Source: Owenia fusiformis
Lineage: Eukaryota > Annelida > Polychaeta > Sabellida > Oweniidae
NCBI GenBank assembly: GCA_903813345.2
Contig: CAIIXF020000012.1
Span: 17,429,520-17,493,519 of the forward strand
Direction: 5' to 3'
Length of the DNA stretch: 64,000 nt
Shown in pieces: positions 36,678-47,985 of this stretch. Each line of letters begins with the position of its first letter. Position 1 is the stretch's first letter. The position numbers were made by a program, and so were the translations under genes. The notes beneath the pieces were generated by a model. It was not told the DNA's origin. It saw only the letters and a program-made list of their open reading frames with translations, and made no database searches.

Positions 36678-36810
36678 TAGCCAGTGTTATGGTTCACTCA
36701 GATACTGATGTCCTGAAGTCATCTCTCACTTATAACAGAAGTCTGTCTGCTCCTTCTCACATTGAATCCTCTCAGGATGATAGTATATTGGACATCATGA
36801 AGCTGCAGAG
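36678..36810 (+). CDS. HECTD4: HECTD4 exon 26
   Basis: Residues 1498-1542. Serine-rich NRSLSAPSHIESSQDDS, then DIMKLQR. Probably a disordered linker. Phase 1 in, 2 out. Confidence 0.87.
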
Positions 36811-37066
36811 GTAGGGTGGCTGCTTTAACATGGAATTAACTTGACCAAAACTGTTCAGATTGACAGGTGTTAACACTGCGAGAAAACTTCAGTTTGAGCA
36901 ATTTATTAAATCAAGGGTTAAATCTGACCTCAAAATTCACTTTGAACATTTTATTAATAGTTCAGAAATGACATATCTTTTTGTGTTTTTTGATATTGTA
37001 CCAACCATTCAGAGGTACAATATATATAAAGTCCCATACTTTACTTTGGATCACCTTCTATTGCAG

Positions 37067-37196
37067 GGGTAGAGAACGTAGAGGGGCAGCAACATTGCTA
37101 CAAGATCTTGTTGTAGATGAAAAGCCTGACAGACCCCCACATGTCATCATCATTGACCAACTCTTCAATTTCATTGGCAGCAATCAAGAAAAAGCA
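37067..37196 (+). CDS. HECTD4: HECTD4 exon 27
   Basis: Residues 1542-1585: RERRGAATLLQDLVVDE and VIIIDQLFNFIGSNQEKA. Phase 2 in, 0 out; acceptor attgcag, donor gtaagt. Confidence 0.9.
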
Positions 37197-37514
37197 GTAA
37201 GTATAAATCAAGGGATCCCTTTAGTAACCATGTGCACCTAATGTTGAGGCAGTATGCTAACCTAATGTGTGTCACAATCAAAGAACAGAGTTTTGGGTAT
37301 AAGGGTTTCTTAAGACCTGAGAGATATTGCAATATTAGAAAACTGATATGATTATCAGTAATATTTATGCAATTTTTCTACTCCATAATAGTAGACACAT
37401 ATTGTCAAATATCTATATAAGTAGACTAGAGCCACATGTCCCTGAAGAAGACCATGCAGGAACATTTCATTAAGTTGTTATTGGTTAAATGATAGAGATG
37501 TATTTCACTTGCAG

Positions 37515-37681
37515 GTATCATGTAAGATCTTCCTGTCTGCAGCTCATGTTAGATGGCGCCGCGGTCACACACGCAAGCAAGCGTTGGTTCACATGAAGGA
37601 ACTCCTTGGTGCTGCCCTGAGGGTAGGGGGCGCCACTCATCTTGTAGCAGCAGTTACATCTGTCATCCAATCAGGACCAAG
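37515..37681 (+). CDS. HECTD4: HECTD4 exon 28
   Basis: Residues 1586-1641: VSCKIFLSAAHVRWRRGHTR and HMKELLGAALRVGGATHLV. Phase 0 in, 2 out. The intron that follows carries the 33-copy exon-boundary array. Confidence 0.91.
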
Positions 37682-37917
37682 GTATTCATACTAATTAATA
37701 TTGTTTCTCATCTTACTCACATTCAGCCATCTTTGCATGTTAAAGGTTACAGCCATTTTTCCGTCCTAAAATTAATAAAAAAGTGACACATGCAAGATGA
37801 AATTACTTGTGACATCACATCTTTATCAACAACTCATTTCAATATAAACACTGTTGATTTGAGTATCCATGCTTCTATAGCATTTGCTGTCAAATGCTAT
37901 CATGGCAATGGAGCTTT

Positions 37918-40900
37918 GTCATAATTGCATTCATTTATTACTCATATTTTATATCCAGGATTGAAGAGTTGACATGTGGTGGCATGGTAGATGTTGTCAG
38001 GGATGCCTTCTCTGAGACTATGACAGCAGTAGTTCAGCTAGCAGCCCATTACCCTATTGCTTGTCATAATTGCATTTATTTATTACCAATGTTTTATATC
38101 CAGGATTGAAGAGTTGACATGTGGTGGCATGGTAGATGTTGTCATGGATGCCTTCTCTGAGACTATGACAGCAGTAGTTCAGCTAGCAGCCCATTACCCA
38201 ATTGCTTGTCATAATTGCATTCATTTATTACCTATGTTTTATATCCAGGATTGAAGAGTTGACATGTGGGGGCATGGTAGATGTTGTCAGGGATGCCTTC
38301 TCTGAGACTATGACAGCAGTAGTTCAACTAGCAGCCCATTACCCTATTGCTTGTCATAATTGCATTCATTTATTACCCATATTTTATATCCAGGATTGAA
38401 GAGTTGACATGTGGTGGCATGGTAGATGTTGTCAGGGATGCCTTCTCTGAGACTATGACAGCAGTAGTTCAGCTAGCAGCCCATTACCCAATTGCTTGTC
38501 ATAATTGCATTCATTTATTACCAATGTTTTATATCCAGGATTGAAGAGTTGACATGTGGTGGCATGGTAGATGTTGTCAGGGATGCCTTCTCTGAGACTA
38601 TGACAGCAGTAGTTCAGCTAGCAGCCCATTACCCAATTGCTTGTCATAATTGCATTCATTTATTACTCATATTTTATATCCAGGATTGAAGAGTTGACAT
38701 GTGGTGGCATGGTAGATGTTGTCAGGGATGCCTTCTCTGAGACTATGACAGCAGTAGTTCAGCTAGCAGTTCATTACCCAATTGCTTGTCATAATTGCAT
38801 TCATTTATTATCCATATTTTATATCCAGGATTGAAGAGTTAACATGTGGTGGCATGGTAGATGTTGTTAGGGATGCCTTCTCTGAGACTATGACAGCAGT
38901 AGTTCAGCTAGCAGCCCGTTACCCAATTGCTTGTCATAATTGCATTCATTTATTACTCATATTTTATATCCAGGATTGAAGAGTTGACATGTGGTGGCAT
39001 GGTAGATGTTGTCAGGGATGCCTTCTCTGAGACTATGACAGCAGTAGTTCAGCTAGCAGCCCATTACCCAATTGCTTGTCATAATTGCATTCATTTATTA
39101 CCAATGTTTTATATCCAGGATTGAAGAGTTGACATGTGGTGGCATGGTAGATGTTGTTAGGGATGCCTTCTCTGAGACTATGACTGCAGTAGTTCAGCTA
39201 GCAGTTCATTACCCAATTGCTTGTCATAATTGCATTCATTTATTACTCATTTTATATCCAGGATTGAAGAGTTGACATGTGGTGGCATGGTAGATGTTGT
39301 CAGGGATGCCTTCTCTGAGACTATGACAGCAGTAGTTCAACTGGCAGCCCGCTACCCAATTGCTTGTCATAATTGCATTTATATATTACCCATATTTTAT
39401 ATCCAGGATTGAAGAGTTGACATGTGGTGGCATGGTAGATGTTGTCAGGGATGCCTTCTCTGAGACTATGACAGCATTAGTTCAACTGGCAGCCCGCTAC
39501 TCAATTGCTTGTCATAATTGCATTTATATATTACCCATATTTTATATCCAGGATTGAAGAGTTGACATGTGGTGGCATGGTAGATGTTGTTAGGGATGCC
39601 TTCTCTGAGACTATGACAGCAGTAGTTCAGCTAGCAGCCCATTACCCAATTGCTTGTCATAATTGCATTCATTTATTACTCATATTTTATATCCAGGATT
39701 GAAGAGTTGACATGTGGTGGCATGGTAGATGTTGTTAGGGATGCCTTCTCTGAGACTATGACAGCAGTAGTTCAGCTAGCAGCCCATTGCCCAATTACTT
39801 GTCATAATTGCATTCATTTATTACCAATATTTTATATCCAGGATTGAAGAGTTAACGTGTGGTGGCATGGTAGATGTTGTCAGGGATGCCTTCTCTGAGA
39901 CTATGACAGTAGTAGTTCAGCTAGCAGCCCATTACCCAATTGCTTGTCATAATTGCATTCATTTATTATCCATATTTTATATCCAGGATTGAAGAGTTAA
40001 CATGTGGTGGCATGGTAGATGTTGTTAGGGATGCCTTCTCTTAGACTATGACAGCAGTAGTTCAGCTAGCAGCCCATTACCCAATTGCTTGTCATAATTG
40101 CATTCATTTATTACCAATGTTTTATATCCAGGATTGAAGAGCTGACATGTGGTGGCATGGTAGATGTTGTCAGGGATGCCTTCTCTGAGACTATGACAGC
40201 AGTAGTTCAACTAGCAGCCCATTACCCAATTGCTTGTCATAATTGCATTCATTTATTACCAATGTTTTATATCCAGGATTGAAGAGTTAACATGTGGGGG
40301 CATGGTAGATGTTGTCAGGGATGCCTTCTCTGAGACTATGACAGCAGTAGTTCAGCTAGCAGCCCATTACCCAATTGCTTGTCATAATTGCATTCATTTA
40401 TTACCAATGTTTTATATCCAGGATTGAAGAGTTAACATGTGGGGGCATGGTAGATGTTGTCAGGGATGCCTTCTCTGAGACTATGACAGCAGTAGTTCAA
40501 CTAGCAGCCCATTACCCAATTGCTTGTCATAATTGCATTCATTTATTACCAATGTTTTATATCCAGGATTGAAGAGTTAACATGTGGTGGCATGGTAGAT
40601 GTTGTCAGGGATGCCTTCTCTGAGACTATGACAGCAGTAGTTCAGCTAGCAGCCCATTACCCAATTGCTTGTCATAATTGCATTCATTTATTACCAATGT
40701 TTTATATCCAGGATTGAAGAGTTAACATGTGGGGGCATGGTAGATGTTGTCAGGGATGCCTTCTCTGAGACTATGACAGCAGTAGTTCAACTAGCAGCCC
40801 ATTACCCAATTGCTTGTCATAATTGCATTCATTTATTACCAATGTTTTATATCCAGGATTGAAGAGTTGACATGTGGTGGCATGGTAGATGTTGTCAGGG

Positions 40901-42681
40901 ATGCCTTCTCTGAGACTATGACAGCAGTAGTTCAACTAGCAGCCCATTACCCAATTGCTTGTCATAATTGCATTCATTTATTACCAATGTTTTATATCCA
41001 GGATTGAAGAGTTGACATGTGGGGGCATGGTAGATGTTGTTAGGGATGCCTTCTCTGAGACTATGACAGCAGTAGTTCAGCTAGCAGCCCATTACCCAAT
41101 TGCTTGTCATAATTGCATTCATTTATTATCCATATTTTATATCCAGGATTGAAGAGTTGACATGTGGTGGCATGGTAGATGTTGTCAGGGATGCCTTCTC
41201 TTAGACTATGACAGCAGTAGTTCAGCTAGCAGCCCATTACCCAATTGCTTGTCATAATTGCATTCATTTATTACCAATGTTTTATATCCAGGATTGAAGA
41301 GTTGACATGTGGGGGCATGGTAGATGTTGTTAGGGATGCCTTCTCTGAGACCATGACAGCAGTAGTTCAACTAGCAGCCCATTACCCAATTGCTTGTCAT
41401 AATTGCATTCATTTATTATCCATATTTTATATCCAGGATTGAAGAGCTGACATGTGGTGGAATGGTAGATGTTGTCAGGGATGCCTTCTCTGAGATTATG
41501 ACAGCAGCAGTTCAACTAGCAGCCCATTACCCAATTGCTTGTCATAATTGCATTCATTTATTATCCATTATCCAGGATTGAAGAGTTAACATGTGGTGGC
41601 ATGGTAGATGTTGTCAGGGATGCCTTCTCTGAGACTATGACAGCAGTAGTTCAACTAGCAGCCCATTACCCTATTGCTTGTCATAATTGCATTCATTTAT
41701 TACTTATATTTTATATAGGATTGAAGAGTTGACATGTGGTGGCATGGTAGATGTTGTAAGGGATGCCTTCTCTGAGACTATGACAGCAGTAGTTCAGCTA
41801 GCAGCCCGTTACCCAATTGCTTGTCATAATTGCATTCATTTATTATCCATTATCCAGGATTGAAGAGTTGACATGTGGTGGCATGGTAGATGTTGTCAGG
41901 GATGCCTTCTCTGAGACTATGACTGCAGTAGTTCAGCTAGCAGCCAATTACCCAATTGCTTGTCATAATTGCATTCATTTATTATCCATTATCCAGGATT
42001 GAAGAGTTGACATGTGGTGGCATGGTAGATGTTGTCAGGGATGCCTTCTCTGAGACTATGACAGCAGTAGTTCAACTAGCAGCCCATTACCCAATTGCTT
42101 GTCATAATTGCATTCATTTATTACCAATGTTTTATATCCAGGATTGAAGAGTTAACATGTGGGGGCATGGTAGATGTTGTTAGGGATGCCTTCTCTGAGA
42201 CTATGACAGCAGTAGTTCAACTAGCAGCCCATTACCCAATTGCTTGTCATAATTGCATTCATTTATTATCCATATTTTATATCCAGGATTGAAGAGCTGA
42301 CATGTGGTGGCATGGTAGATGTTGTTAGGGATGCCTTCTCTGAGACTATGACAGCAGTAGTTCAACTAGCAGCCCATTACCCAATTTCTTGTCATAATTG
42401 CATTCATTTATTATCCATATTTTATATCCAGGATTGAAGAGTTAACATGTGGTGGCATGGTAGATGTTGTCAGGGATGCCTTCTCTGAGACTATGACAGC
42501 AGTAGTTCAACTAGCAGCCCATTACCCAATTGCTTGTCATAATTGCATTCATTTATTACCAATGTTTTATATCCAGGATTGAAGAGTTAACATGTGGTGG
42601 CATGGTAGATGTTGTCAGGGATGCCTTCTCTGAGACTATGACAGCAGTAGTTCAGCTAGCAGCCCGTTATCCAATTGCTTG
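37918..42681 (+). repeat. 33-copy array of the intron 28/exon 29 boundary
   Basis: Thirty-three tandem units, mostly 145 bp, some 139-144 bp. Each has about 40-47 nt of intron end (GTCATAATTGCATTCATTTA ... ATATCCAG) and about 98 nt of exon 29 start, to CCAATTGCTTG. Exon-start positions run 37959, 38104, 38249 and on to 42577. Junctions share TTG microhomology between exon (GCTTGC) and intron (CTTTGTC). Units differ by scattered substitutions (GTCAGG/GTTAGG, TTGACA/TTAACA). In coding frame each unit ends with a stop in GATTGA of the next one. Confidence 0.95.
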
Positions 42682-42723
42682 CTGCAACAGCATTGGCCTG
42701 CTCTCTATTATACCATACACAAG
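42577..42723 (+). CDS. HECTD4: HECTD4 exon 29 (last, complete copy of the array)
   Basis: Residues 1641-1690: IEELTCGGMVDVVRDAFSE, then ARYPIACCNSIGLLSIIPYT. Only this 33rd copy continues past ...IAC into CNSIGLL and reaches a donor (gtagct). The 32 upstream copies switch back to intron sequence after about 100 nt. Phase 2 in and out fits exons 28 and 30. Confidence 0.92.
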
Positions 42724-42939
42724 GTAGCTCTCTATCATATTATACTCAAGGCAGATCTCTATTATGCCATACAGGAGGTAGCTCTATAGTATTTTATATA
42801 AAATATGAGATTGTTTACTTTTTGAATATGGCTTTGAATATGGCTAACATTGTTAAAGAATTAATATAAAAATGCTGAGAGAAAAATTATCTCACACATT
42901 TATGTACAATATTTACTGTATGTTCTGTATTTCTTATAG

Positions 42940-43139
42940 AGCTGAGGAGAAATGCCTGGTACGCTGTGGTCTGGTGCACCTGCTTGACAAACTCTGCAGT
43001 CTCAGCAGCTGCCTTAAGGGGGAAAGGACAGAAGGGGGCTCTAGTGAAGGGCAGACAACACGGGAGAGGGTCTCCTTAATGGCATGGGCAGGCTTCCAGG
43101 TCCTGGCCAATAGATGTGTCTCATGGGAGCAAGAAGATA
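42940..43139 (+). CDS. HECTD4: HECTD4 exon 30
   Basis: Residues 1690-1757: AEEKCLVRCGLVHLLDKLCS and LMAWAGFQVLANRCVSWEQE. Phase 2 in, 1 out. Confidence 0.91.
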
Positions 43140-43162
43140 GTAAGTCATGAAGAAGCTAAAAT

Positions 43163-43365
43163 TACAGTAAAACCTCTATACTCTTAATAGTCACTGGGTC
43201 TGGCTAAAAGTGTTTGAGTTTGCAGGTGTTTACATGCCATGATTTTTTTTATTATTATTATGTGGGTTAATTGGAGATATAACAAAATTGGGACTAAGAA
43301 AAAAAGTGTTCACATAGAGAGGTGTTTGGATTAGAGATATGTTGAGATATACAGGTTTCACTGTA
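43163..43365. mobile_element. pogo-like MITE, intron 30
   Basis: TACAGTAAAACCTCTATACT at left and TATACAGGTTTCACTGTA at right, a matched TIR pair with TA ends. Confidence 0.78.
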
Positions 43366-43642
43366 ATGTTTGTTTGCAACATTTTCACATTTTATTATGA
43401 TGCTTGAGTTGAAGAATTTTGGTGCCACAGGAAGACAACAATCATAAAAAGTAGATATTAACCTTTAACTTGAATATTTCATGCCTAATTTGAAATTAAT
43501 TTCAAGGGTGTGATTTTTGCCAAAAGGAGTTACTACTAGGGCCTGTTTTTCTCAATATATAATAAATGCTCTGAAAAAGAAGTAAAGTGATAAAATATGT
43601 TTTGCTCAATTATATTTTAATACAAGATTTTCTAACATTCAG

Positions 43643-43802
43643 CTCCCTACCATCCCGAGCAGTTAGAGCATTCAGGCCTAGCTCGTCAAGTATCCATGCT
43701 ACTCACACACCATCTGGTGAGGGCCACAGAAAGCAGTGGAAATGAGGCTGCGGGGACAGAGGCACTACAAGAGGTGTTAACTCTGCTTAACAACTTATCT
43801 AG
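43643..43802 (+). CDS. HECTD4: HECTD4 exon 31
   Basis: Residues 1757-1810: HSGLARQVSMLLTHHLVRA and ALQEVLTLLNNLS. Phase 1 in, 2 out; donor gtgagc. Confidence 0.9.
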
Positions 43803-44116
43803 GTGAGCTTTAATAGACATACAATTAGATTTAAATTACAATTTTTACTGGATCCAATTTACTTCATTTACATATTTGAACATATACCGATATACAAGAA
43901 TTGCATACTTGTATACCGTGAGCAAGCAAGAGATGATATTTTGTTATATGCATGTATGCCTTAAATGTGTTGAATTGTTGCAGCCATTTTTGAGGTTTTT
44001 ACAATGTTTTTGTTTTCCAATGGAAAATAACAAACTATATACATGCATTTCTGTTGTCACTTTGATCCAAGTTTTCCAAAAAGCGCCATCAATGTCGTGA
44101 TCCTTTTTAATTTCAG

Positions 44117-44391
44117 AAGCAAAATGGGAAAAACTATACTAAGTCAGGCTGATTGTGTCTCTAAACTTCTCTCCCTGCTGCTAGACCAGAGACCGTCTCC
44201 TAAACTTGTACTCATAATACTACAACTATGCCGTGTTGCCCTGCCACTCATGAGTGCGGAAGAATGTGATAAAGTGGACTTGCCTGCTTGGGGATCGAAT
44301 TTATACACGGCAGAAGATTCTGGTCATAAAGACGCACCTTCTAAGATTGTTAGCCTCCTTCTTGCCAAACTTGGGGATTTTGTAGTGCCAG
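44117..44391 (+). CDS. HECTD4: HECTD4 exon 32
   Basis: Residues 1810-1902: ADCVSKLLSLLLDQRPSPKL and LILQLCRVALPLMSAEEC. Helical repeat-like. Phase 2 in, 1 out; donor gtgagt. Confidence 0.91.
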
Positions 44392-44846
44392 GTGAGTCAA
44401 AATAGTTTTTAAATGTTACCTGTGTGAAATATCATGTGAGCTGTATTGTGAATGTACTATGTGAATTGGATAGAAGTCTGTTTGTCCATTATCTGTAAAC
44501 AAAACTAAAAAGAAAACAAATTAAAACTGCTTTTTGTACTGGGTCATACATGGTCAAAATATCAATGACCATGGCAAAGCTGCAAAGCCAAGATAGTACA
44601 TAAATAACACATTAATAATTGGCAAGATATCAGGAGAAAACTATTGCTTAAATTTGATCCCTTTTCTTCAACCAGATACATGTATCTCAGAACTAGGATC
44701 GACCTATGAAGGTGTCAAGAGGGATTGTTAATAATGGTATCTTTTTTCAGTTTGTGACACTGTTCTAGTCAGTTTTATTACCATGCCTGATACAAGTATT
44801 TTTGTTCAATTTTAAAAAAGCTAATGTTTGTTTTCCTTTCCATCAG

Positions 44847-45021
44847 GTGGTCACACAACAATATTTAGCAGACGTCCTTCAGCTGAACTCAACTCACAAG
44901 GTGGCGCCAGTAGTAGTAATAAAGAAAAAGCAGATGGAGAAATCCAAGATGGTCGCCTATCAGTGTTCATCCATAAACGTTCAGATCAGTCTTCCCATGA
45001 AGTGATACAACCCCTTATAAG
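44847..45021 (+). CDS. HECTD4: HECTD4 exon 33
   Basis: Residues 1902-1960. Contains RLSVFIHKRSDQSSHEVIQP after a low-complexity GGASSSNKEK stretch. Phase 1 in, 2 out; donor gtatta is weak. Confidence 0.88.
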
Positions 45022-45136
45022 GTATTAGTTTCAAGCTTTTTTCACATATTTTGTATATTTTTGATGTAGATTGACGTGCATTACTTATCAATGACATCAA
45101 GATTTGTAAGTTCATGTAACTTGATCATGATTTCAG

Positions 45137-45215
45137 CTCTGATACCAGGCCATTTAGACTTGGGGGTGGCGCTAACATGGAAAGAGTTGTTAGAATGGAC
45201 AGAGAGATGACTAAG
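45137..45215 (+). CDS. HECTD4: HECTD4 exon 34
   Basis: Residues 1960-1986, RPFRLGGGANMERVVRMDRE. Phase 2 in, 0 out; donor gttaga. Confidence 0.87.
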
Positions 45216-45489
45216 GTTAGAGAAATATTTACACATTTTTGGCACAACTTTTACAAGATATATTACAACAATTTGAATATTGCTCCATTTTTCTTTAACT
45301 CTGTTAAATAGAGAGATTGTGCCATCAGTCCAATTGTCCATTAAGGCAATAACTCAAATACTTTGAGGCATAAGGTCTTTGCTTATGAAAGAGTCATCTA
45401 TATGGCTGCTCACTTTAAAATGAACACCTTTTTTTCATATTTGACCTTTTCCTACATTTTGCCTAGTGCCTGGCTAATAGCCTCTCGCA

Positions 45490-45630
45490 ATGTGTTATTT
45501 TGGTTGCCATAGTGATGTGTCATTTATGTGTATTGCTATAGCTAAGACTGGTAGAGCTATAGTGTCATTTTGGTTGCCATAGTGATGTGTCATTTCTTTG
45601 TTTTGCTATTGTAGACTGGTAGAGCTGAGG
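45490..45630 (+). repeat. Duplicated intron 34/exon 35 boundary
   Basis: About 70-bp direct repeat containing TTTTGGTTGCCATAGTGATG, a TTGCTAT...TAG acceptor and GACTGGTAGAGCT, the first bases of exon 35. The second copy is the functional one. Confidence 0.75.
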
Positions 45631-45805
45631 TGTGTACAGAAGACACAGTGACTGCATTGAGAAGGGCAGCCAAGTGGGCATTGCTGGGATTGGTGATATC
45701 AACAGGCCCACCACAGGAGGTCAATACCCAGGGTTCAACACCTGGAGACAAAAAGAAAACTGGCTCAGAAGTAGTCTGTAAGGAGCGGAATGCTGATTTG
45801 GCCAG
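45615..45805 (+). CDS. HECTD4: HECTD4 exon 35
   Basis: Residues 1987-2050: TVTALRRAAKWALLGLVIST, then a polar linker. Acceptor attgtag; the acceptor and first exon bases are duplicated about 70 bp upstream. Phase 0 in, 2 out. Confidence 0.9.
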
Positions 45806-45853
45806 GTAAGATCAATTTTTGTGTAGAGTAAACATTGTCTAATGACAGTTTTC

Positions 45854-46318
45854 ATATTGAGAGGTGTTCAGATTACAGAAGTGTTCATATTGAGAGGTGT
45901 TCAGATTACAGAAGTGTTCATATTGAGCGGTGTTCAGATTACAGAGGTGTTCATATTGAGCGGTGTTCGGATTACAGAGGTGTTCATATTGAGCGGTGTT
46001 CAGATTACAGAGGTGTTCATATTGAGCGGTGTTCAGATTACAGAGGTGTTCATATTGAGCGGTGTTAGGATTACAGAAGTGTTCATATTGAGCGGTGTTC
46101 AGATTACAGAGGTGTTCATATTGAGCGGTGTTCGGATTACAGAGGTGTTCATATTGAGCGGTGTTCAGATTACAGAGGTGTTCATATTGAGCGGTGTTCA
46201 GATTACAGAGGTGTTCATATTGAGCGGTGTTCGGATTACAGAGGTGTTCATATTGAGCGGTGTTCAGATTACAGAGGTGTTCATATTGAGCGGTGTTCAG
46301 ATTACAGAGGTGTTCAGA
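45854..46318. repeat. 33-bp minisatellite in intron 35
   Basis: About 14 units of GTTCATATTGAGCGGTGTTC plus AGATTACAGAGGT. The unit length is a multiple of three and free of stops in several frames, giving long but meaningless open frames on both strands. The unit resembles the interior of the pogo-like MITEs (GGTGTTCAGATTA). Confidence 0.9.
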
Positions 46319-46368
46319 TATACTGTGGTAGATCAACTGATCTAATATACTCATTTCACATTTTGCAG

Positions 46369-46504
46369 AACTGATCCTGTGAGACCATTTATAAGTGGCC
46401 ATGTTGCTAACAGTATGTCTGCAGAGGTGATTGCTTTGCTACATGGCCTGTTATGTGCACCTGAGACAACTACTGCACAAGTCTGGGCCAATGTTGTTGA
46501 GAAG
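46369..46504 (+). CDS. HECTD4: HECTD4 exon 36
   Basis: Residues 2050-2095: MSAEVIALLHGLLCAPETTT. Preceded by a 33-bp minisatellite in intron 35. Phase 2 in, 0 out. Confidence 0.9.
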
Positions 46505-46789
46505 GTAACACACATTACCTTTATATTCGCTATTCCTCTGTAGCTGTAATATTCCTAATTGTCGAAGGTGTAAAGGATAGGTGTATGAGATAAAGTTTTG
46601 AAATGAGAGAGAGTTGATTGATGCTCATGTAAATTTAAATAGTTATCACATGATTGTAAAGTAACATTTGAAATCAAATCCTATGTTGCATGCAGATACA
46701 TTTCAAAATTATAACGCTATTCTCAACTTATGGTATATCACTTATGTTTTGTGGCTCCGATATTTGATCTGCCATTCACATCCTATCAC

Positions 46790-46838
46790 TTTTGGCTCCA
46801 GTGGTATTCAAATTAGACAAGTTCTACTGTATTATACA
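46790..46838. mobile_element. pogo-like MITE right-end fragment before exon 37
   Basis: CAAATTAGACAAGTTCTACTGTA, shortened here: the last bases AGTTCTACTGTA match the family end. The exon 37 acceptor follows within 4-10 bp. Confidence 0.45.
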
Positions 46839-46841
46839 TAG

Positions 46842-47012
46842 GTAATATCAGGTGCATTGGAGTGCATACCACACCTAGTGAAGGCCTTGGAGAACATAGG
46901 CTCTCCTCGCTATGACCAGGGGGAACTGATGAGTCTTGCGAAGCAGGCAAATGCTGCTCTGTGTGCTCTTGGAGGGTTCAAAGAAACTGTCAAGCCAGGT
47001 TGCGAAGTACAG
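46842..47012 (+). CDS. HECTD4: HECTD4 exon 37
   Basis: Residues 2096-2152: VISGALECIPHLVKALEN and ALGGFKETVKPGCEVQ. The acceptor acatag has almost no pyrimidine tract and follows a pogo-type MITE end within about 10 bp. Phase 0 on both sides. Confidence 0.9.
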
Positions 47013-47134
47013 GTACAGTTATCCATTTAACTCTTCTTTGTTTGTATATGAATCGAATCTAGACAAAACCTCGACAGTACTGTTAATGATGAATGATAAA
47101 AACATCTTTTCATACCTAATGTGGGTATGTACAG

Positions 47135-47225
47135 TGTTCAGCGAGTGGCATTCAGAGTTTGGCAGGTGTAGTACTGTGTCTGTAACAAATGGCAGGTGGT
47201 GACATTTTGCATGTTCGTGCTTTGT
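47135..47225 (+). repeat. Family D repeat fragment, intron 37
   Basis: GTCTGTAACAAATGGCAGGT and GGTGACATTTTGCATGTT; right part of the family only. Confidence 0.55.
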
Positions 47226-47310
47226 ATACACATATGATCCTTCATTTCATGTTCATAATGTACTATGCAATGGGTCATATATATTCATATTTTTCTCCTA
47301 TTTTCTTCAG

Positions 47311-47475
47311 ATAACTGGAGAGGGATTGGGAGACTGTAGAGGAACAGTGATTTCTGTGTCAGAGCAGACAGGTTTAGCTACAGTGGCTCTACTAGTGGGG
47401 CCCAATGACACTACACCAAGATATAGTGATACAATCCAAGTACCCCTTGTACGATTGCAACATCCTCGCAATAAG
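47311..47475 (+). CDS. HECTD4: HECTD4 exon 38
   Basis: Residues 2153-2207: ITGEGLGDCRGTVISVSEQT. With the end of exon 37 this looks like a small beta-barrel (inference). Phase 0 on both sides; donor gtaata. Intron 38 stays open in the same frame. Confidence 0.91.
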
Positions 47476-47539
47476 GTAATAATGATTCTCTTTTGCTATT
47501 TGCATATTAGGTCTCAACCAATGATGTTGACTGCATCTT

Positions 47540-47985
47540 CACTGACAGATTTGATTGTTTTTTCTCCAGCCTTTCCCCTTGCAATAATTATCAATGACAG
47601 TTCATTTCTGTTTAGATTCATTTCTGTGACAGATTTCATTGTTTTTTTCTCTCCAGCCTTTGCCCTTGCAAGAACTATCAATGACAGATTCCACTGTTTT
47701 TCTCCAGCCTTTGCTCTTGCAAGAATTATCAGTGACAGATTTCATTGTTTTTTTCTCCAGTCTTTGCCCTTGCAAGAGTTATTAATGACAGATTCCATTG
47801 TTTTTTCTCCAGCCTTTGCCCTTGCAAAAATCATCAGTGACAGATTCCATTGTTTTTTTTCTCTAGCCTTTGCCATCGCAAGAATTATCAATGACAGATT
47901 TCATTGTTTTTTCTCTCCAGCCTTTGCCCTTGCAAGAATTATCAGTGACAGATTCCACTGTTTTTTTCTCCAGCCTTTGCCCTTG
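47540..47985 (+). repeat. Eight-copy array of the intron 38/exon 39 boundary
   Basis: Units of about 53 bp carrying TTTTCTCCAG, CCTTTGCCCTTGCAAGA and ATGACAGATTCCATTG. Acceptor exits are at 47570, 47657, 47708, 47761, 47813, 47867, 47921 and 47974 (true exon 39). Only 47761 is in frame with exon 39, and it reads through without a stop. Confidence 0.9.

Noticed and set aside
37918-42681. CRISPR-like array
   Set aside because: Eukaryotic context, unit contains exon sequence, and there are no unique spacers.
37894-42727. About 30 similar plus-strand frames of ~65 codons, as if a tandem gene family
   Set aside because: Each is one exon-29 fragment read through intron sequence and stopped at GATTGA of the next unit; unit length 145 is not a multiple of three.
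45839-46402. 187-codon minus-strand and 167-codon plus-strand open frames
   Set aside because: Both are the 33-bp minisatellite; openness follows from a stop-free unit divisible by three.
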